Notes under the pieces: model-generated
Told to the model about the DNA's origin: nothing
Databases searched by the model: none
The model's input: the letters and a program-made list of their open reading frames with translations, nothing else
DNA from: Spirodela intermedia
Taxonomy: Eukaryota; Streptophyta; Magnoliopsida; Alismatales; Araceae
Length of the DNA stretch: 64,000 bases
NCBI GenBank assembly: GCA_902729315.2
Contig: LR746268.1
Span: 3,837,501 to 3,901,500 of the forward strand
Reading direction: 5' to 3'
Program-made: the position numbers and the translations under genes
In this document: positions 45,850-57,745 of the stretch, one piece after another
Numbering within the stretch: the first letter of the stretch is position 1
Layout of the letters: the number at the start of each line of letters is the position of its first letter

Positions 45850-46661
45850 TCAGGCAAGCTGCGCCATGATATCGTCCAGGGACTTGAGTGTCTTCTCATA
45901 GTAGACGTACGACTCGTAGACCTTGGGGGTACGGACGTACCGATCCAGCTGACCATAGGATGAAAGTTCGGAAGCTACGATTAATCGATGATCAACAAAG
46001 TACATTCAAATATATCAAGATCTGTATTATAGAGAATGACGATTTGATCCTAAATGTGCGTAAATAAATATGGAAATGTAAATTAGAAAAACTGAACGGA
46101 GAATTTTCCACCGAAACCAACGTCAGTAAATTTGGCAGTCAGACTGGAATGGGCGATCTTAGGTATTCATACCTCGGCCATGTTGTCGACCAGCTCGTTG
46201 GCCGCCGTGACGTAGGGCTTCCGGCGGCCCTCCGGCAGCGTGGCCATGGCATTCTTGAGATCGGAGGAGAGGTAGGCCATCTTGAACCGGATGTAGAAGA
46301 GGACGTACCTCCACGACATGGTATCTAGCATGTGCTTCATCTCTCTCAACCCCTCGGCGGTTTGCCGGATGCGCGCCACCGAGTCCTCCGGCGATATCTC
46401 CGGCTGGAAATACTTCTCCCTTACGTAGGACCGGGCGCCCCAACTCTCCGCAACCGCCAAGGGGGGTCTTTGGGCTACGGCCGGCAGCAGCGCGGATGCG
46501 GCGAAGCATGAGGAGGCGAGGACCCACCTGCGAGACGCCCCCGCTGGACCTTCGGTAGAGGAAGAGCATGTGGCTGTCTCGCTACGAGGATGGAACTGCC
46601 GGTGGGAGGGTTGCCTGGAATAGGCGTGGCACATAACCATGTGCTTCACGAAGCTGCCCAT
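45850..46661 (-). CDS. PsbQ-like lumenal subunit of the chloroplast NDH complex (PNSL2/PNSL3 type)
   Basis: Two exons, 46661-46173 and 45948-45850, GT-AG, phase 0, about 195 residues. The N-terminus is a transit peptide followed by a twin-arginine lumenal signal: SRRWVLASSCFAASALLPAV with an AVA|ESW-type cleavage site. The mature part reads SWGARSYVREKYFQPEISPE, MLDTMSWRYVLFYIRFKMAY, then exon 2 LDRYVRTPKVYESYVYYEKT and LKSLDDIMAQLA, a four-helix PsbQ-like fold. Such proteins sit in the thylakoid lumen in subcomplex L of the NDH complex (photosystem I cyclic flow). From memory it resembles Arabidopsis PNSL2 (At1g14150) most, with PNSL3 the alternative. An ATG at 46640 (MVMCHAY) is another possible start. 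Confidence 0.88.
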
Positions 46662-47782
46662 CTGGCCGAATTAGTTCCAACCGGCGTCGACGGTGGCGGC
46701 GGCGGCGGCGGCAGGTGGTTGTTCGGAAAGATGTGTTCTTTGTGTTGGGACCTTAGGCGGAGACCGTCTCACCACTGTGAGCAGCTAGTTTCTCGGCACG
46801 TGTCCCTACTTTATCCTCTCATAGAGAAAGGAGCAAATTAAGAGGAATTTCTTCATCAAGACACGTACCCCCAGTTATCCCTGAAGTGTCTTTTGGATGG
46901 CTCTCATATTCTTTTGTCATCCTACCTATGAAAATAATGACTGCGATTTTATTTACATTATTTCTTCTGAACCGACTGACTAAAAACTTGTCACACCTCA
47001 ACCTTTGGTAATAATATCATAAATTGAATTATTAAAATAAATAATGTACCATTGTTAAAATTAATCAAAATTAAATTATAAGTGAAATTAAAATAAATTA
47101 TTTTGGAATTTAAAACCCCTTAAATGTAGTTGGATTAAGTATGATACTACTCTCAACACAAGCTTGCCCATGCATATTTAAAATAGAAACATGAAACAAT
47201 GTATTAATCAATAAGGGACAAAAGATCTAGGTCAAGATTTATCAACATTTGTAACCATTGGATATCATATTTAAACCCACTCTAAAGCAGCTTCATGAAG
47301 CACAACCTTCAAATTTATTGCCTTTGGAAAAATCTATTGAGATCAATGTTGTCAGAGTTGGACTTGTTTAACTAATGGCATAGTATATTGGTTTCCTAAC
47401 ATAGTGCAATATTTTATTTTTTTAGCATATATTTTAAAATGATTTATGTATTATATTATTTTTATCCATTACAAGGTTATTTATGTCCTTCATATATCAT
47501 CTTCTTTTATCTTTCAAGAAATGAGTCAACTCACTTTGCAACATGTGTTTTACACTCATAGTTGCCAAGGTAATGATTTTGATGTTCCCAAACAAAGTTT
47601 CAAACTTGTTTAGAATGAAAATACATAAATTATATTGGAGAACACAACTGTTCAAATCAAGATCTAAATCTTTAGATTTAGTTTTGGATATTATAGAAGT
47701 ATGTCATGCCTTATGTCAAAAGTTATGAAATCAAAATAGTAAAATACTTTACATAAGTAAAATAAAGTATGTTGATGGGTTG
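46662..47782. other. PsbQ-like gene upstream region and AT-rich spacer
   Basis: 46662-46830 is GC-rich and probably the promoter and 5' UTR of the PsbQ-like gene. From 46980 the sequence is AT-rich, starting with a CACACCTCAACC segment that may be transposon debris. No gene recognised. Confidence 0.45.
46694..46713. repeat. (GGC)n microsatellite
   Basis: About six GGC units upstream of the PsbQ-like start codon. Confidence 0.9.
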
Positions 47783-48840
47783 TGATAAAGCCTCAATATT
47801 ATATGATAGGATATGCATATTTGACATGATTATAGTTTAAATGTCTTAATGAAAGTATACATTTGATGTAAACATGTTGTTTATGTGAATTTATATTGTT
47901 TGAATTACATACAAAAAGTATTAAATTTTATATATTTTATAACATGTATATTCTATTGAATCAAATAGTTTTTTAATATAATGCTAGGTGTTCTATAGAT
48001 GGAAAAATTATATATACATGTAGGGAAATTAGAAGAAGGGTAGTTTAAATTTTAAATAGATTTTTTATAATTTTTAAGTGTTTAATGAGTTGAACAGTAG
48101 ACCCATTACAGTCGGCCCATTATTTGGTCACATACCAGCCCATTCTAATGGGGGTATTTAAAGAGAGAGAGAGAGGAGAGAGAAAAGGGGGGAAGCACAC
48201 ATGATCAACATAAAGTAGGACTCATAGAGAGAAGATAGAGGGTGACGAGTAGAAGGATGAGAAATCACTATAGTGACAACCACAATGATGATGGCAGTGA
48301 CAACATCGATGGTGGTGATGAGTCTTATTTTATGTGACATGTAGAAAAGAGGCTGAGCACAGTACTGGTGGCTCTCATCATGGACAACAATAGTGGTGAC
48401 AATAGCAGCAATGCTGGAAACTCCCATTTTACATGACAAGCAAAGGAGAAGACGAGCATAGTGACGGTGACACTCATGATGGCAACACCAACAATAGTGG
48501 CAACAGCAGTAGTGGCAACGAACTCTAGTTTGGCGTGATAGGCAGAGGAGGAGACAAGCACAATGGTAGCGGCAACAATGATGACAATACACTCTCGACA
48601 TCAACAACAGTAGTTATACTCTCAAGCTTCGAATTTAATGTTTTAGTTTCTGCAAGTGTTTAGTTCTATATTTCTTTTTCTTTACGAATGCTACAAATAG
48701 GGGATTCTATGAGACTTTCAACACTCATAGAATTTCAACACACTAATTGTGTATTTTTTGCAATTGTCAATACAATCTAGGGTTCCCTCCCATACACAAG
48801 TTTAGTGCTTTGCTCTGATTTTCCACAAATTTATAATATG
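47783..48840 (+). repeat. 5' LTR of the second Athila-like element (right end approximate)
   Basis: The first about 265 bp align with 62539-62803. The end is uncertain: sequence up to CATACACAAG or CATATCA near 48800-48850 could be the terminus, and I found no clear TGGCGCC primer site after it. Confidence 0.7.
48243..48600. repeat. Tandem repeat of about 100 bp in that LTR
   Basis: Equivalent positions TATGTGACAT, ACATGACAAG and TGGCGTGATA fall at 48331, 48431 and 48531, giving a 100-bp period, with a shorter diverged unit before. Each unit is rich in GTG/CAA triplets, which explains the Cys/His-rich ORFs on the minus strand. Confidence 0.8.
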
Positions 48841-48949
48841 TCTCATATCATTTTTTCTTTTGTTCCTCTGATTTTGAGTTTGTGAAAGAGCTAGACAAGT
48901 TTTTAGGTCTACTTTCTTCTTTCATTCCTTTTTGTGTTTTTAGTGGAGA

Positions 48950-49700
48950 ATAGAATGGTACTAAGGGCAATCAAAAGATATTTGATGGACTTGTTGATCC
49001 TCATATCCTAGTGCCTTTTCCTAAGGCTTTACAACCAAAACTAAAAAAAAAGGGCAACTAAAATGAGGAACTAATAAAAAACTTTGGGAATGTTCAAGTG
49101 AGCATTCCCCTTACTAATGCCATTAGGCATGTCCCAACCTATGCTAAGTTCCTTGATGAACTTTGCACACCACATAGAAAAACTAGAAAGATCCAATTAT
49201 TTGAAAATACAAGTGACATAATTCAAATGGATCTTACGAAAATGAAAGATCCTAGCATACCACTTATTACTTGTGAAATGGGAGGTATGTAATTTCAAAA
49301 TACATTACTAGATTTAGAAGCAAGTGTGAATCTTTTATCAACTGCCCTGTATGAGCAGTTTCAATTAGGGAAATTAAAACCCACAGTAGTGATCTTACAA
49401 TTAGTAGACAAATCAGCCAAAACACCTAGAGGATTAATAGAAGATGTGATTGTGAAAATTAAAAGATGTAGTTTTCCTATAGATTTTCTAATTTCAGATA
49501 TCCCATCATCAAGTAAAATTTGTCATATGCCAATTATTTTAGGACACCCCTTTCTAGCAATGACCAAGGCAAATATCAATTGTGCAAATGGAGTAGTTGA
49601 TTTTTCTATGAGAAGTAGAACAATATCAATTGATATATTTAAAATGTCCTGATTTTAGAAGTTGATGTAGAATGTAATATTTAGGTATTATTGATGAATG
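48950..49700 (+). pseudogene. Protease region of the second Athila-like element
   Basis: Reads PHILVPFPKALQPKL, IPLTNAIRHVPTYAKFLDEL and PSIPLITCEMGGM, then LLDLEASVNLLSTALYEQF (catalytic DLGAS changed to DLEAS) and MPIILGHPFLAMTKANINC. Several stops. Confidence 0.85.
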
Positions 49701-49989
49701 CATATGCCAAAATGAGCGAGATATTATTCAAATGATTGACACACCTAGCATATTAGTATCCTCAGCCACAGTAGACCCACAGCATGATGAAAATATAGAG
49801 CTTAAATCATTACAAAAATCTTTGAAATACATATATTTAGGAGAAAATGATACCTTACTTGTTATCAAAGCCTCTTATTTGACTAATAAATAGAAAAAAT
49901 TGATTATTGAAGTATTGAAAGAATATAAAGAGGCAATAAGATGAACAATTACAAACCTAAAAGTTTTAGATCTAAATATTTGCATGTAC

Positions 49990-50492
49990 CACATTTATGT
50001 AGAGAAAATTATAGGACTTAGTCGAGAGATGCGAAGATGATTGAACCCTAATAGAAAAGAAGTTGTGAAAAATGAAATAATTAAATGGTTAGATTCAGAT
50101 ATTATCTATGCTATTTCTAACAGCCAATGAGTTCATCCTACGTAGGTGGTGCCTAAAAAGCCATCTTACTATTGTACAAAATAAAAAAGGAGAGAAAGTG
50201 AAAACTAGATTGCCTACAACATGGAGAGTATGCATAGATTATTGAAAGCTAAATATAGTCACTAAAAAGGATAATTTTCCCCTTCCTTTTGTTGACCAAA
50301 TTCTAGAAAAATTGGTAGGACAATAATATGTTTGTTTCTTAGATGGGTATTTAGGGTATACCTAGATTGCTACATAACCTAAGGATCAAGAGAAGACGAC
50401 CTTCACCTGCCCTTTTAGGACATTCGCATTTAAATGAATGCCCTTTGGCTCGGGCAATGCCCTATCACTTTCCAATGGTGCATGATGGTTAT
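49990..50492 (+). pseudogene. Reverse transcriptase N-terminal half, second Athila-like element
   Basis: Readable: TTWRVCIDY, DNFPLPFVDQILEKLVGQ, CFLDGYLGYT, PKDQEKTTFTCPF and RTFAFK, ending at an MMV-coding segment where LTR F is inserted. Confidence 0.85.
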
Positions 50493-51885
50493 TGATAAGT
50501 CTTCATTATCATGAGTTAATAATTAGTAAATAATATAGTTTTAGCCTTAACTCATGATAAATAGACTTATATTTATGTTAAAGTGTGAAAAGTGGTTTTT
50601 AATTGATTAACGTAAAATTTTGACTAATTATGTGATTTTCTATAAATTTATATCATTTTTATAGTTTTATTTTTTAAATAAATGAAGAAAAAGAAATTAA
50701 AATAAAAATATAGCAAAAGGGGGGGACTCGTTGGCCAGCCAAGCCCGCAAGTGGGTCAAAGGCATAGTTAGGGGAAGGTGTAGGTAGGGGCTCGAGGGGC
50801 TTGGACCAATGGGGGCACACATGCACCACTCCCCTTCCACATCACCAATGACCAGCCGACTGTGGGGCAAGGAGTGGTCACACAAGCGATGTGAGATTAA
50901 ACCTACATCACACCTTCTCCCGAAAAGACTTCAATGGTAGGCAACCGGCATGGGTTTGAATCGTCCTAGATCCAAAACTCATATTTTTATTTGATTATCG
51001 CGACTTTCTTACAGATCACCAATAAAGGATTAAGCTGCTAGAATCACTAGATCATCGAAGAAAATCTCATCAACGAAATTTGTAAAGCATTGTTACTAAA
51101 ACTATTAAATGATTCGTAATAAAAGAATTACAAATCCATTGAGTAAATGATCTTTGATTGATTGAAAAAAAAGTTGTCCTCAAGAAGAGGACGATTCGCT
51201 AAGAGACGAGTCGCCACCTCCTAAGAGCATACCGGATGTGATGAAGAGCCTCATCTTACTACGCAAACCTAAGGATGAAGCTCCTTGACACGCACCCTAC
51301 TTCCATCCAACTCTTCTCTGTCGGGTAACAGCCACTAGAGAGCCACAAAGTCACCATTTTTCTAATCCGTCGAGTGACAACTGCTAGAGATAATTCGACA
51401 ACTCATTTAATTAATCTCTACACTTTGTAAGGAGATCTAGAGATTGCCAACATCATTCTTGTCTAAGAAAAGCCTTTAAGGTTGTGGACATTGTACGATG
51501 ATTCTCTTAATTGCTTAGGATTCAAGTGCATTGTTGACGCATCGCTGTCGCGATGTCGGAACTCTATTTTCTTACTTTCAACTTAATTTCTACTTCATTT
51601 AGTGATAAGTTATGTGATTTAAAATTTTCAAGCTATCATTCATTCAATTACGATTCTTCTGGCTTTTACAAATCTTAATTTGATTAATTAAATCATCTAT
51701 AATCCCTTATATAAGAATCGTTGAGCGAAACTCTTTTTCTGCCTAATTCGCATTCATCGAACAATTCTCTTATCATATTAGAAAATATAACTGATGTGAC
51801 TTAGTCATTGTATAGTAAATCACATAAATTTAAAATTTATAAAACTATAAAATACTAATTTTTAGATATTTAGATGTTTTTATAG
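50493..51885 (+). repeat. LTR F of the Athila-like family, 3' end inverted and partly deleted
   Basis: Starts TGATAAGTCTTC in the plus orientation with flanking GTTAT (50488-50492). It follows the family consensus to about 51760. Then come about 28 bp of non-LTR sequence, ATAAC (the inverse of GTTAT), and the LTR terminus in reverse orientation (TGATGTGACTTAGTC from 51793) to about 51885. About 300 bp of LTR between is missing. USE is degraded and the TATA block absent. Confidence 0.82.
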
Positions 51886-52262
51886 ATAATTATTCAGTAT
51901 TCGGTCCATCTTTTGATCAATGTCTTACAAATTTACAAAAGGTGCTTTTGAAAAAAAACTAATATTAAGTTGGGAGAAGAGTCATTTTATGATTAAGGAG
52001 GGAGTAGTGTTGAGCCATATTTTCAGTGAGAGAAGATTAGAGGTAGATAAAGTAAAAGTAGATATCATAGCCAAATTACCCCCACCACTAACAATTCAGT
52101 AGATTAGATTTGCCTTTGGGAATGCAGGTTTCTACCACATGTTTGTACATAACTTTTTAAAAATTACAAAACCATTAACACAACTATTAGCTAAGAATCT
52201 GATTTTTAGATAGATGACCACTGTTTAGAAATATTTAATATATTGTAAATAGCATTGATCAA
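51886..52262 (+). pseudogene. Reverse transcriptase C-terminal half, second Athila-like element
   Basis: Reads YSVFGPSFDQCLTNLQK, LILSWEKSHFMIKEGVVLSH, IFSERRLEVDKVKVDIIAKL, GNAGFYHMFVHNFLKITKPL and TQLLAKN. Text ends near 52262, where another insertion starts. Confidence 0.85.
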
Positions 52263-52439
52263 TGATGTGCACTTGTTGTGGTGTTTAAATGCATACTACC
52301 TAATAAAATTTATAACTAAGACTTAATAAAATTTAGTATAAAAGTAAGTATCAAGTCGAACATAGAGAGATTAATTAATCTGTCATGAAAACTAATTTAG
52401 TTTATATATAAAGTGATTTTAATATTTTATGAATAGTTA

Positions 52440-52915
52440 ATAGAAATAATAAAATAGAAGGGTGAGGTGAGAAGAATAAAGGAAGGGAAGTAGAGAAAAG
52501 GAAGGAAGAAGGGAGAGAAGTGCAAAAGGAAGAGAAAGAGAGAGGAAGAGAGAAAGCTCTCACAAGAGAGAGAAGGGATGAGATCTCTTGCGAAAGAGAG
52601 AGAAAGAGAAAGGAGGAGAGAAAACTCTCACAAGAGAGAGAAGGGATGAGATCTCTCACAAAAGAGAGAGAAAGAGAGAGAAAGAAAAGGGATGAGATCT
52701 CTTGTGAAAGGGAGAGAAAGAGAGGAGGAGAGAAATCTCACGTGAGATAGAGAGAGAGAGAAAAGTCTCATGAGAAAGAGAGAGGGAGATCAATCAAGAG
52801 AGAGAAAGAGAAGGAGATCGATCAAGAGAGAGGGAGAGAAAGGGAGAGATCTCACAAGAGATGGAGAGAGAAGAGAGGTCTCACGAGAGAAAGAAATAAA
52901 ATGAAAATAAAGAAA
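52440..52915. repeat. Purine-rich GA/GAA tract with embedded GGGATGAGATCTC units
   Basis: About 475 bp almost purely A/G on the plus strand. GGGATGAGATCTC recurs at about 52574, 52643 and 52689. Low-complexity Arg/Glu (plus) and Ser/Leu (minus) ORFs here are artefacts. Confidence 0.9.
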
Positions 52916-54233
52916 GAAAGAAATACGATCAAGCCATTTTCTCGAATAATGTGTGTTTGAGGATTCAGACACATGATATGAGGTCAGTTGTGAATGTCTT
53001 CAGTTTGTTTTAATAGTTGGACTCTCATTAATCAATCTTTAATCTTGGTGATAATGTATTCAAAAATAGAATAATACCCGTTATTCGTGGACTGTCAGGA
53101 ACATGAATATGTCAAGATTCAACTATGAAAATTAATAGAAAATAAGTTGAAAACAGTCTTAGCTTGATCATAGATGAGTTTTGGAAGATTCAAAATAGGA
53201 ACGAAGATCATTCATCAAGTTTTGAATTAGTTCTACTCATTTCAATCGAAATGTATATGAAATGGAAAGAACTTGTCATAAAATATAAATAAATGACAAA
53301 AGTAGGTAAGTAAATGTTTAAAGTAGGAAATAAATAATTACCCAAATTTGGTCTCTCTCTTAGAAAACTAGAGATACTAGTGTGACGGCTTGATTTTGTC
53401 CAAACATGTCACACTACACTGGAAGTCATAGAAGTATCATTTGGAAGTGTTGTGCCACTTGTCGAAGAGATCCGCCAAAAGAGGAGTTAACTATGCTATC
53501 ACCATCGTCTAGGGGGAGGAAGGAAGAGTTGACCACTTGCTAGAGGCCTTGAGTGTAGTTGGAGGAGAAAAACTTGTTGATTGCCAGAATCATTGATCAT
53601 GCAAAATGAGGGATGAAACGGATTGCTGTATTCGCGACTACCATTAGGATTTTAAAGATAATTGATAATATCTATTTTATCAAATAATAATCAATTATTA
53701 TCTTTATATCCCTAATGATGATACATGCAAGAACTTAAGTTCCCACTATCATGGTACGTCGGGAGCCACTAGATCAAATATGCTTGGTCATGTGGCACAT
53801 TGAGCGATGCAAGATCAACTTGCCGCAAATTGCTACTAATTGAGAACTTAAGTTATAGTACCATGACGCCTCCTAGTCATCAGATCATCCTTTAAGGCTA
53901 CATGCATGCTAAGTGGTGTCAGATTCGTGAACCGTCGATAGATTGCTTTATAAATCTAGTATCATGGTGATTTGCTAGCCGTAGGATCTAACTAATCTGA
54001 TGACGTGACTTGCTAAATACCACTAGATCACACTACGCTCTAGATGGCTGCATTGAAATGGACGAAAATGATTAGGTCCCACATCGGAAATATTTTGGTG
54101 CATGAGCTGAATTTAAACTAAAGCTACACCCTTTCAGCACATATCTTTTCTCACAAAGTAAAATAATGCCTAGGACCATTTTGGAGATAGCAAAAAGCTG
54201 ATCCACCCTCGTGCACACATGTGTATGGATACT

Positions 54234-55842
54234 TGACGTGACTCAGTCGTTGTATATTAAATCACACAAATCTAAAATTTATAAAACTAGAAAATATGAA
54301 TTTTCGGATATTTAGAAGTATTTCTAAATAAATATATCAATTATAATTCAATAAAAAGTTCCAAAAATAGCAGTAATTTCCTAGGTCGATCACAGGAATG
54401 AAATATAATATTTTGTAATTATTCAGAGTTTTTCTCAATGAATACGATTTTCTATGAATTTTATACTAGGAAATGAAAAGGAAATATATTTAAAATTCAC
54501 GAAAAAAAGAGGAAATAAGGGTGCGGACGACAGGATGACGTCAGCACCCGGCGAACGCGAATCGGGCGGAAACAGAGTTCCGCCCGGCGATTCTTACGTA
54601 AGCGATTACAGACGATTTAATTAATCAAATTAAGATCTGTAAAAGCCGGAAGAATCATAATTTAACGAAGTATAGTTTGGTAAATTAAAATCACACAAAG
54701 TATCACTAAATGAAGCGTAAATTAAATTGAAAGTAGGAAAACAGAGTTCCGGCGTCGCGACGGCGATGCGTCGGCGATGCACAGGAATCCTGAGCGTTCG
54801 GGAGGATCGTCGTGCAGTGTCCACGGCCTCGAAGGCTCTCCTTGGACAAAGACAACGTGGGCAATCTCTAGATCTTCTCGCGAAGTCTAGAGATCAATGA
54901 AGTGGGTCGTCGAATCGTCTCCGGCGGCTGTCACCCGGCGGAGCGGAAAAACGGCGACTTTGCGGCTCTCCGGCGGCTGTCACCCGACGGAGAGGAGCTG
55001 GATGGAGGTGGGGCGCGTGTCAGGGAGCTTCATCCTCAGGTCCGCGCAGCAAGAGGAGGCTCTTCATCGCATCTGGTACGCTCTCAGGAGGTGGCGACTG
55101 GTCTCCCGGCGGATCGTCCTCTTCCCGACGACGGCTTGTTCGTCGATCAATCGGAGATGATTTACTCGATGGATTGCGATCCTTTTATCGCGAATCGTTC
55201 AGAAATTTTAGTAGCAATGCTCCGCGAATCGCGTTGACGAGATTTTCGCCGATGATCCAGCGATTCCGGTTGCTTAATCCTTCACCGGCGATCTGCAGGA
55301 AAGTCGCGATAATCAGTTAAAAATATATGAATTTTGACTCTGGGAGGATTCGAACCCGCGGCGGTCGCCCGCCCTTGAACAAGGTGTGACGCGAGTTTAG
55401 TCCCACATCGGTTGTGCGCGGATTATTCGGGCGAATATATAGTAAAGTTAGCTTTGTAGGCAAAGTCCTCTCGCGTGTACGACCACTCCTTGCCCCACAG
55501 TCAGCTGACCACCGGTGACGTGGAAGGGGAGTGGCGCATACATGCCCCTATCGATCCAAGCAAGTCGCTCGAGCCCCTACTCGCGGCTACTTCCTGACTG
55601 CGCTTCCGACCCGGCGAGTCCTCCCATTTTGCAATATTTTTATTTTTATTTCTAGTTCTTCATTTATCTCAAAACTAAGACTGTAAAAATCGTATAAAAT
55701 CACATAACTACCCAAAAATTCACGTTAATTAACTGAAAACCACTTTTCATACTTTAACACAAATATAAGTCTATTTATCATGAGTTAAGACTAAAACTAT
55801 ATTATTTACTAATTATTAACTCATGATAATGAAGACTTATCA
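54234..55842 (-). repeat. Solo LTR G of the Athila-like family
   Basis: TGACGTGACTCAGTCG to GACTTATCA, TSD ATACT at 54229-54233 and 55843-55847. It is very close to LTR A in its unique variants (GCGGATTATTCGG, AGGCAAAGTCCTCTCG). USE AGTCCCACATCG and TATATAG are intact. Confidence 0.93.
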
Positions 55843-55890
55843 ATACTTCTTCTCAACAATTGATTGGCCACTACGACATGGAAGGGGATT

Positions 55891-57527
55891 TGACATGACT
55901 TAGTCGTTGTATAGTAAATCACACAAATTTAAAATTTATAAAACTAGAAAATATGAATTTTTAGATATTTAGAAGTATTTCTGAACAAATATATCAATTA
56001 TAATTCAATAAAACTTTCAAAAATAATAGTAATTTTCCAAGTCGATCATAGGGATGTAATATAATATCTGGTAATTATTCAGAATTTTCTACAAAGAATA
56101 TTATTTTCTATGAGTTTTATACTAGAAAATAAAAAGAAAATATATTTAAAATTCACAGAAAAAGGAAATAAGGGTGCGGATGTTAGGATGATGTTAGCAT
56201 CTCGGTGAACGTGAATTGGGCAAAAATAGAGTTCTACTTGGCAATTCTTACATAAGCGATTACATACGATTTAATTGATCAAATTAAGATCTATAAGAGC
56301 TAGAAGAATCGTAATAGAATGAAGTATATCTTGGTAAATTTAAAATCAACAAATTATCACTAAATGAAATAGAAGTTAAGTTGAAGCAAGAAAACAGAGT
56401 TTCAGTGTCACGGCGGCAATGCATCGGTGATGCACCAAAATCCTGAGTGTTTGGGAACATCATCATGTAGTATCCACGACCTCAAAAGCTCTCCTTAGAC
56501 AAAGACGATGTGGGCAATCTCTAGATCTCCTAGCGAAGTCTAGAGATCAATGAAATGGGTCATCAAATCATCTCCGGCGGCTGTCACCTAGTGGAGCGAA
56601 AAAACGGCAACTTTACAGCTCTTCAGCAGCTATCACCTGATGAAGAGGAACAAGATGTGGGTGGGGCACATGTTAGGGAGCTTCATCCTTAAGTCTACGT
56701 AGTAAGAGGAGACTCTTCATTGCATTTGGTATGCTCTCAGGAGGTGGCGACTCATCTCTTGACAGATCGTCCCCTTTCTGACGACAGTTTGTTCTTCGAT
56801 CAATCAGAGATGCTTTACTTAATAGATTCACAATCCTTTTATCGCGAATTGTTTAGTAATTTTAGTAACAATGCTCTACAAATCGCATTGATGAGATTAT
56901 CGTCAATGATCTAGAAATTCTAATTACTTAATCCTTTAATGGCAATCTATAGGAAAGTTGCGATAATCAGATAAAAAATATATGAATTTTGGTTCTAGGA
57001 GGATTCGAACCCATGCCGGTTGCCTGCCCTTTCTGAGGAAGGTGTGATGCAAGTTTAGTCCCACATCGGTTGTGCGCTGATTTTTCGGGTGAATATATAC
57101 TAATGTTACATTTCTAAGCAAGTCCCTTCTCTCGCGTGTACGACCACTCCTTGCCCCACAACCAGCTGGCCACTAGTGATGTGGAAGGGGAGTAGCGCAC
57201 ACGTGCCTCTATCGGTCCAAGCTGCTTGAGCCCCTGCTCTCCGCTACTTTCCAACTATGCTTCCAACCCGCTCGCGGGCTTGACTGGTCAGCAAGTCCGC
57301 CCATTTTGTAATATTTTATTTTTATTTCTTTTTTTTTATTTATCTCTAAAGTAAGACTGTAAAAATCATATAAATTCGTATAAAATAATATAATTACCCA
57401 AAAAATCACATTAATCAATTAAAAATAACTTTTCACACTTTAACACAAATATAAGTCTATTTATCATGAGTTAGGCTAAAACTATATTATTTACTAATTA
57501 TTAACTCATGATACTGAAGACTTATCA
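55891..57527 (-). repeat. Solo LTR H of the Athila-like family, more diverged
   Basis: TGACATGACTTAGTCG to GACTTATCA. Flanks GGATT (55886-55890) and AGAGT (57528-57532) could each be one change from GGAGT. The target itself resembles the GC-rich hairpin part of the same LTR family (CATGGAAGGGGA before, GTGACGCATGTGTGC after). Confidence 0.85.
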
Positions 57528-57745
57528 AGAGTGACGCATGTGTGCATGGAGTGAGTCCTTTGCCACTTGAGCCCAACTTGTGGTTCCCTCAATCTAGGTC
57601 TATTGGCTCAATCATAGCACCCCTCCAAGTCAACTATCAAGTGTCGGCTTGCCAACAAGTGGAACATTTTTTTATATTTTATTATTTTATATTTATTCTG
57701 CATATTACCAAGGTAAAATCAAATAATAAAACTAATTAAAACACA

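Larger units (their letters stand above)
52263..57745. other. Composite insertion within RT/RNase H of the second Athila-like element
   Basis: Pol text stops near 52262 and resumes near 57746 (ending ...CALD, then SLLFEIMCDDSNYVIGAVLG). The insert holds a purine-rich tract, unrecognised DNA (52920-54228), solo LTRs G and H, and a tail after 57527. Some of its start resembles LTR-type DNA, but I found no matched terminal repeats. Confidence 0.55.

Noticed and set aside
48158-48607. 149-codon Cys/His-rich ORF
   Set aside because: Arises from the 100-bp repeat in a retrotransposon LTR.
52402-52972. Arg/Glu-rich and Ser/Leu-rich ORFs
   Set aside because: Direct translation of the polypurine tract.
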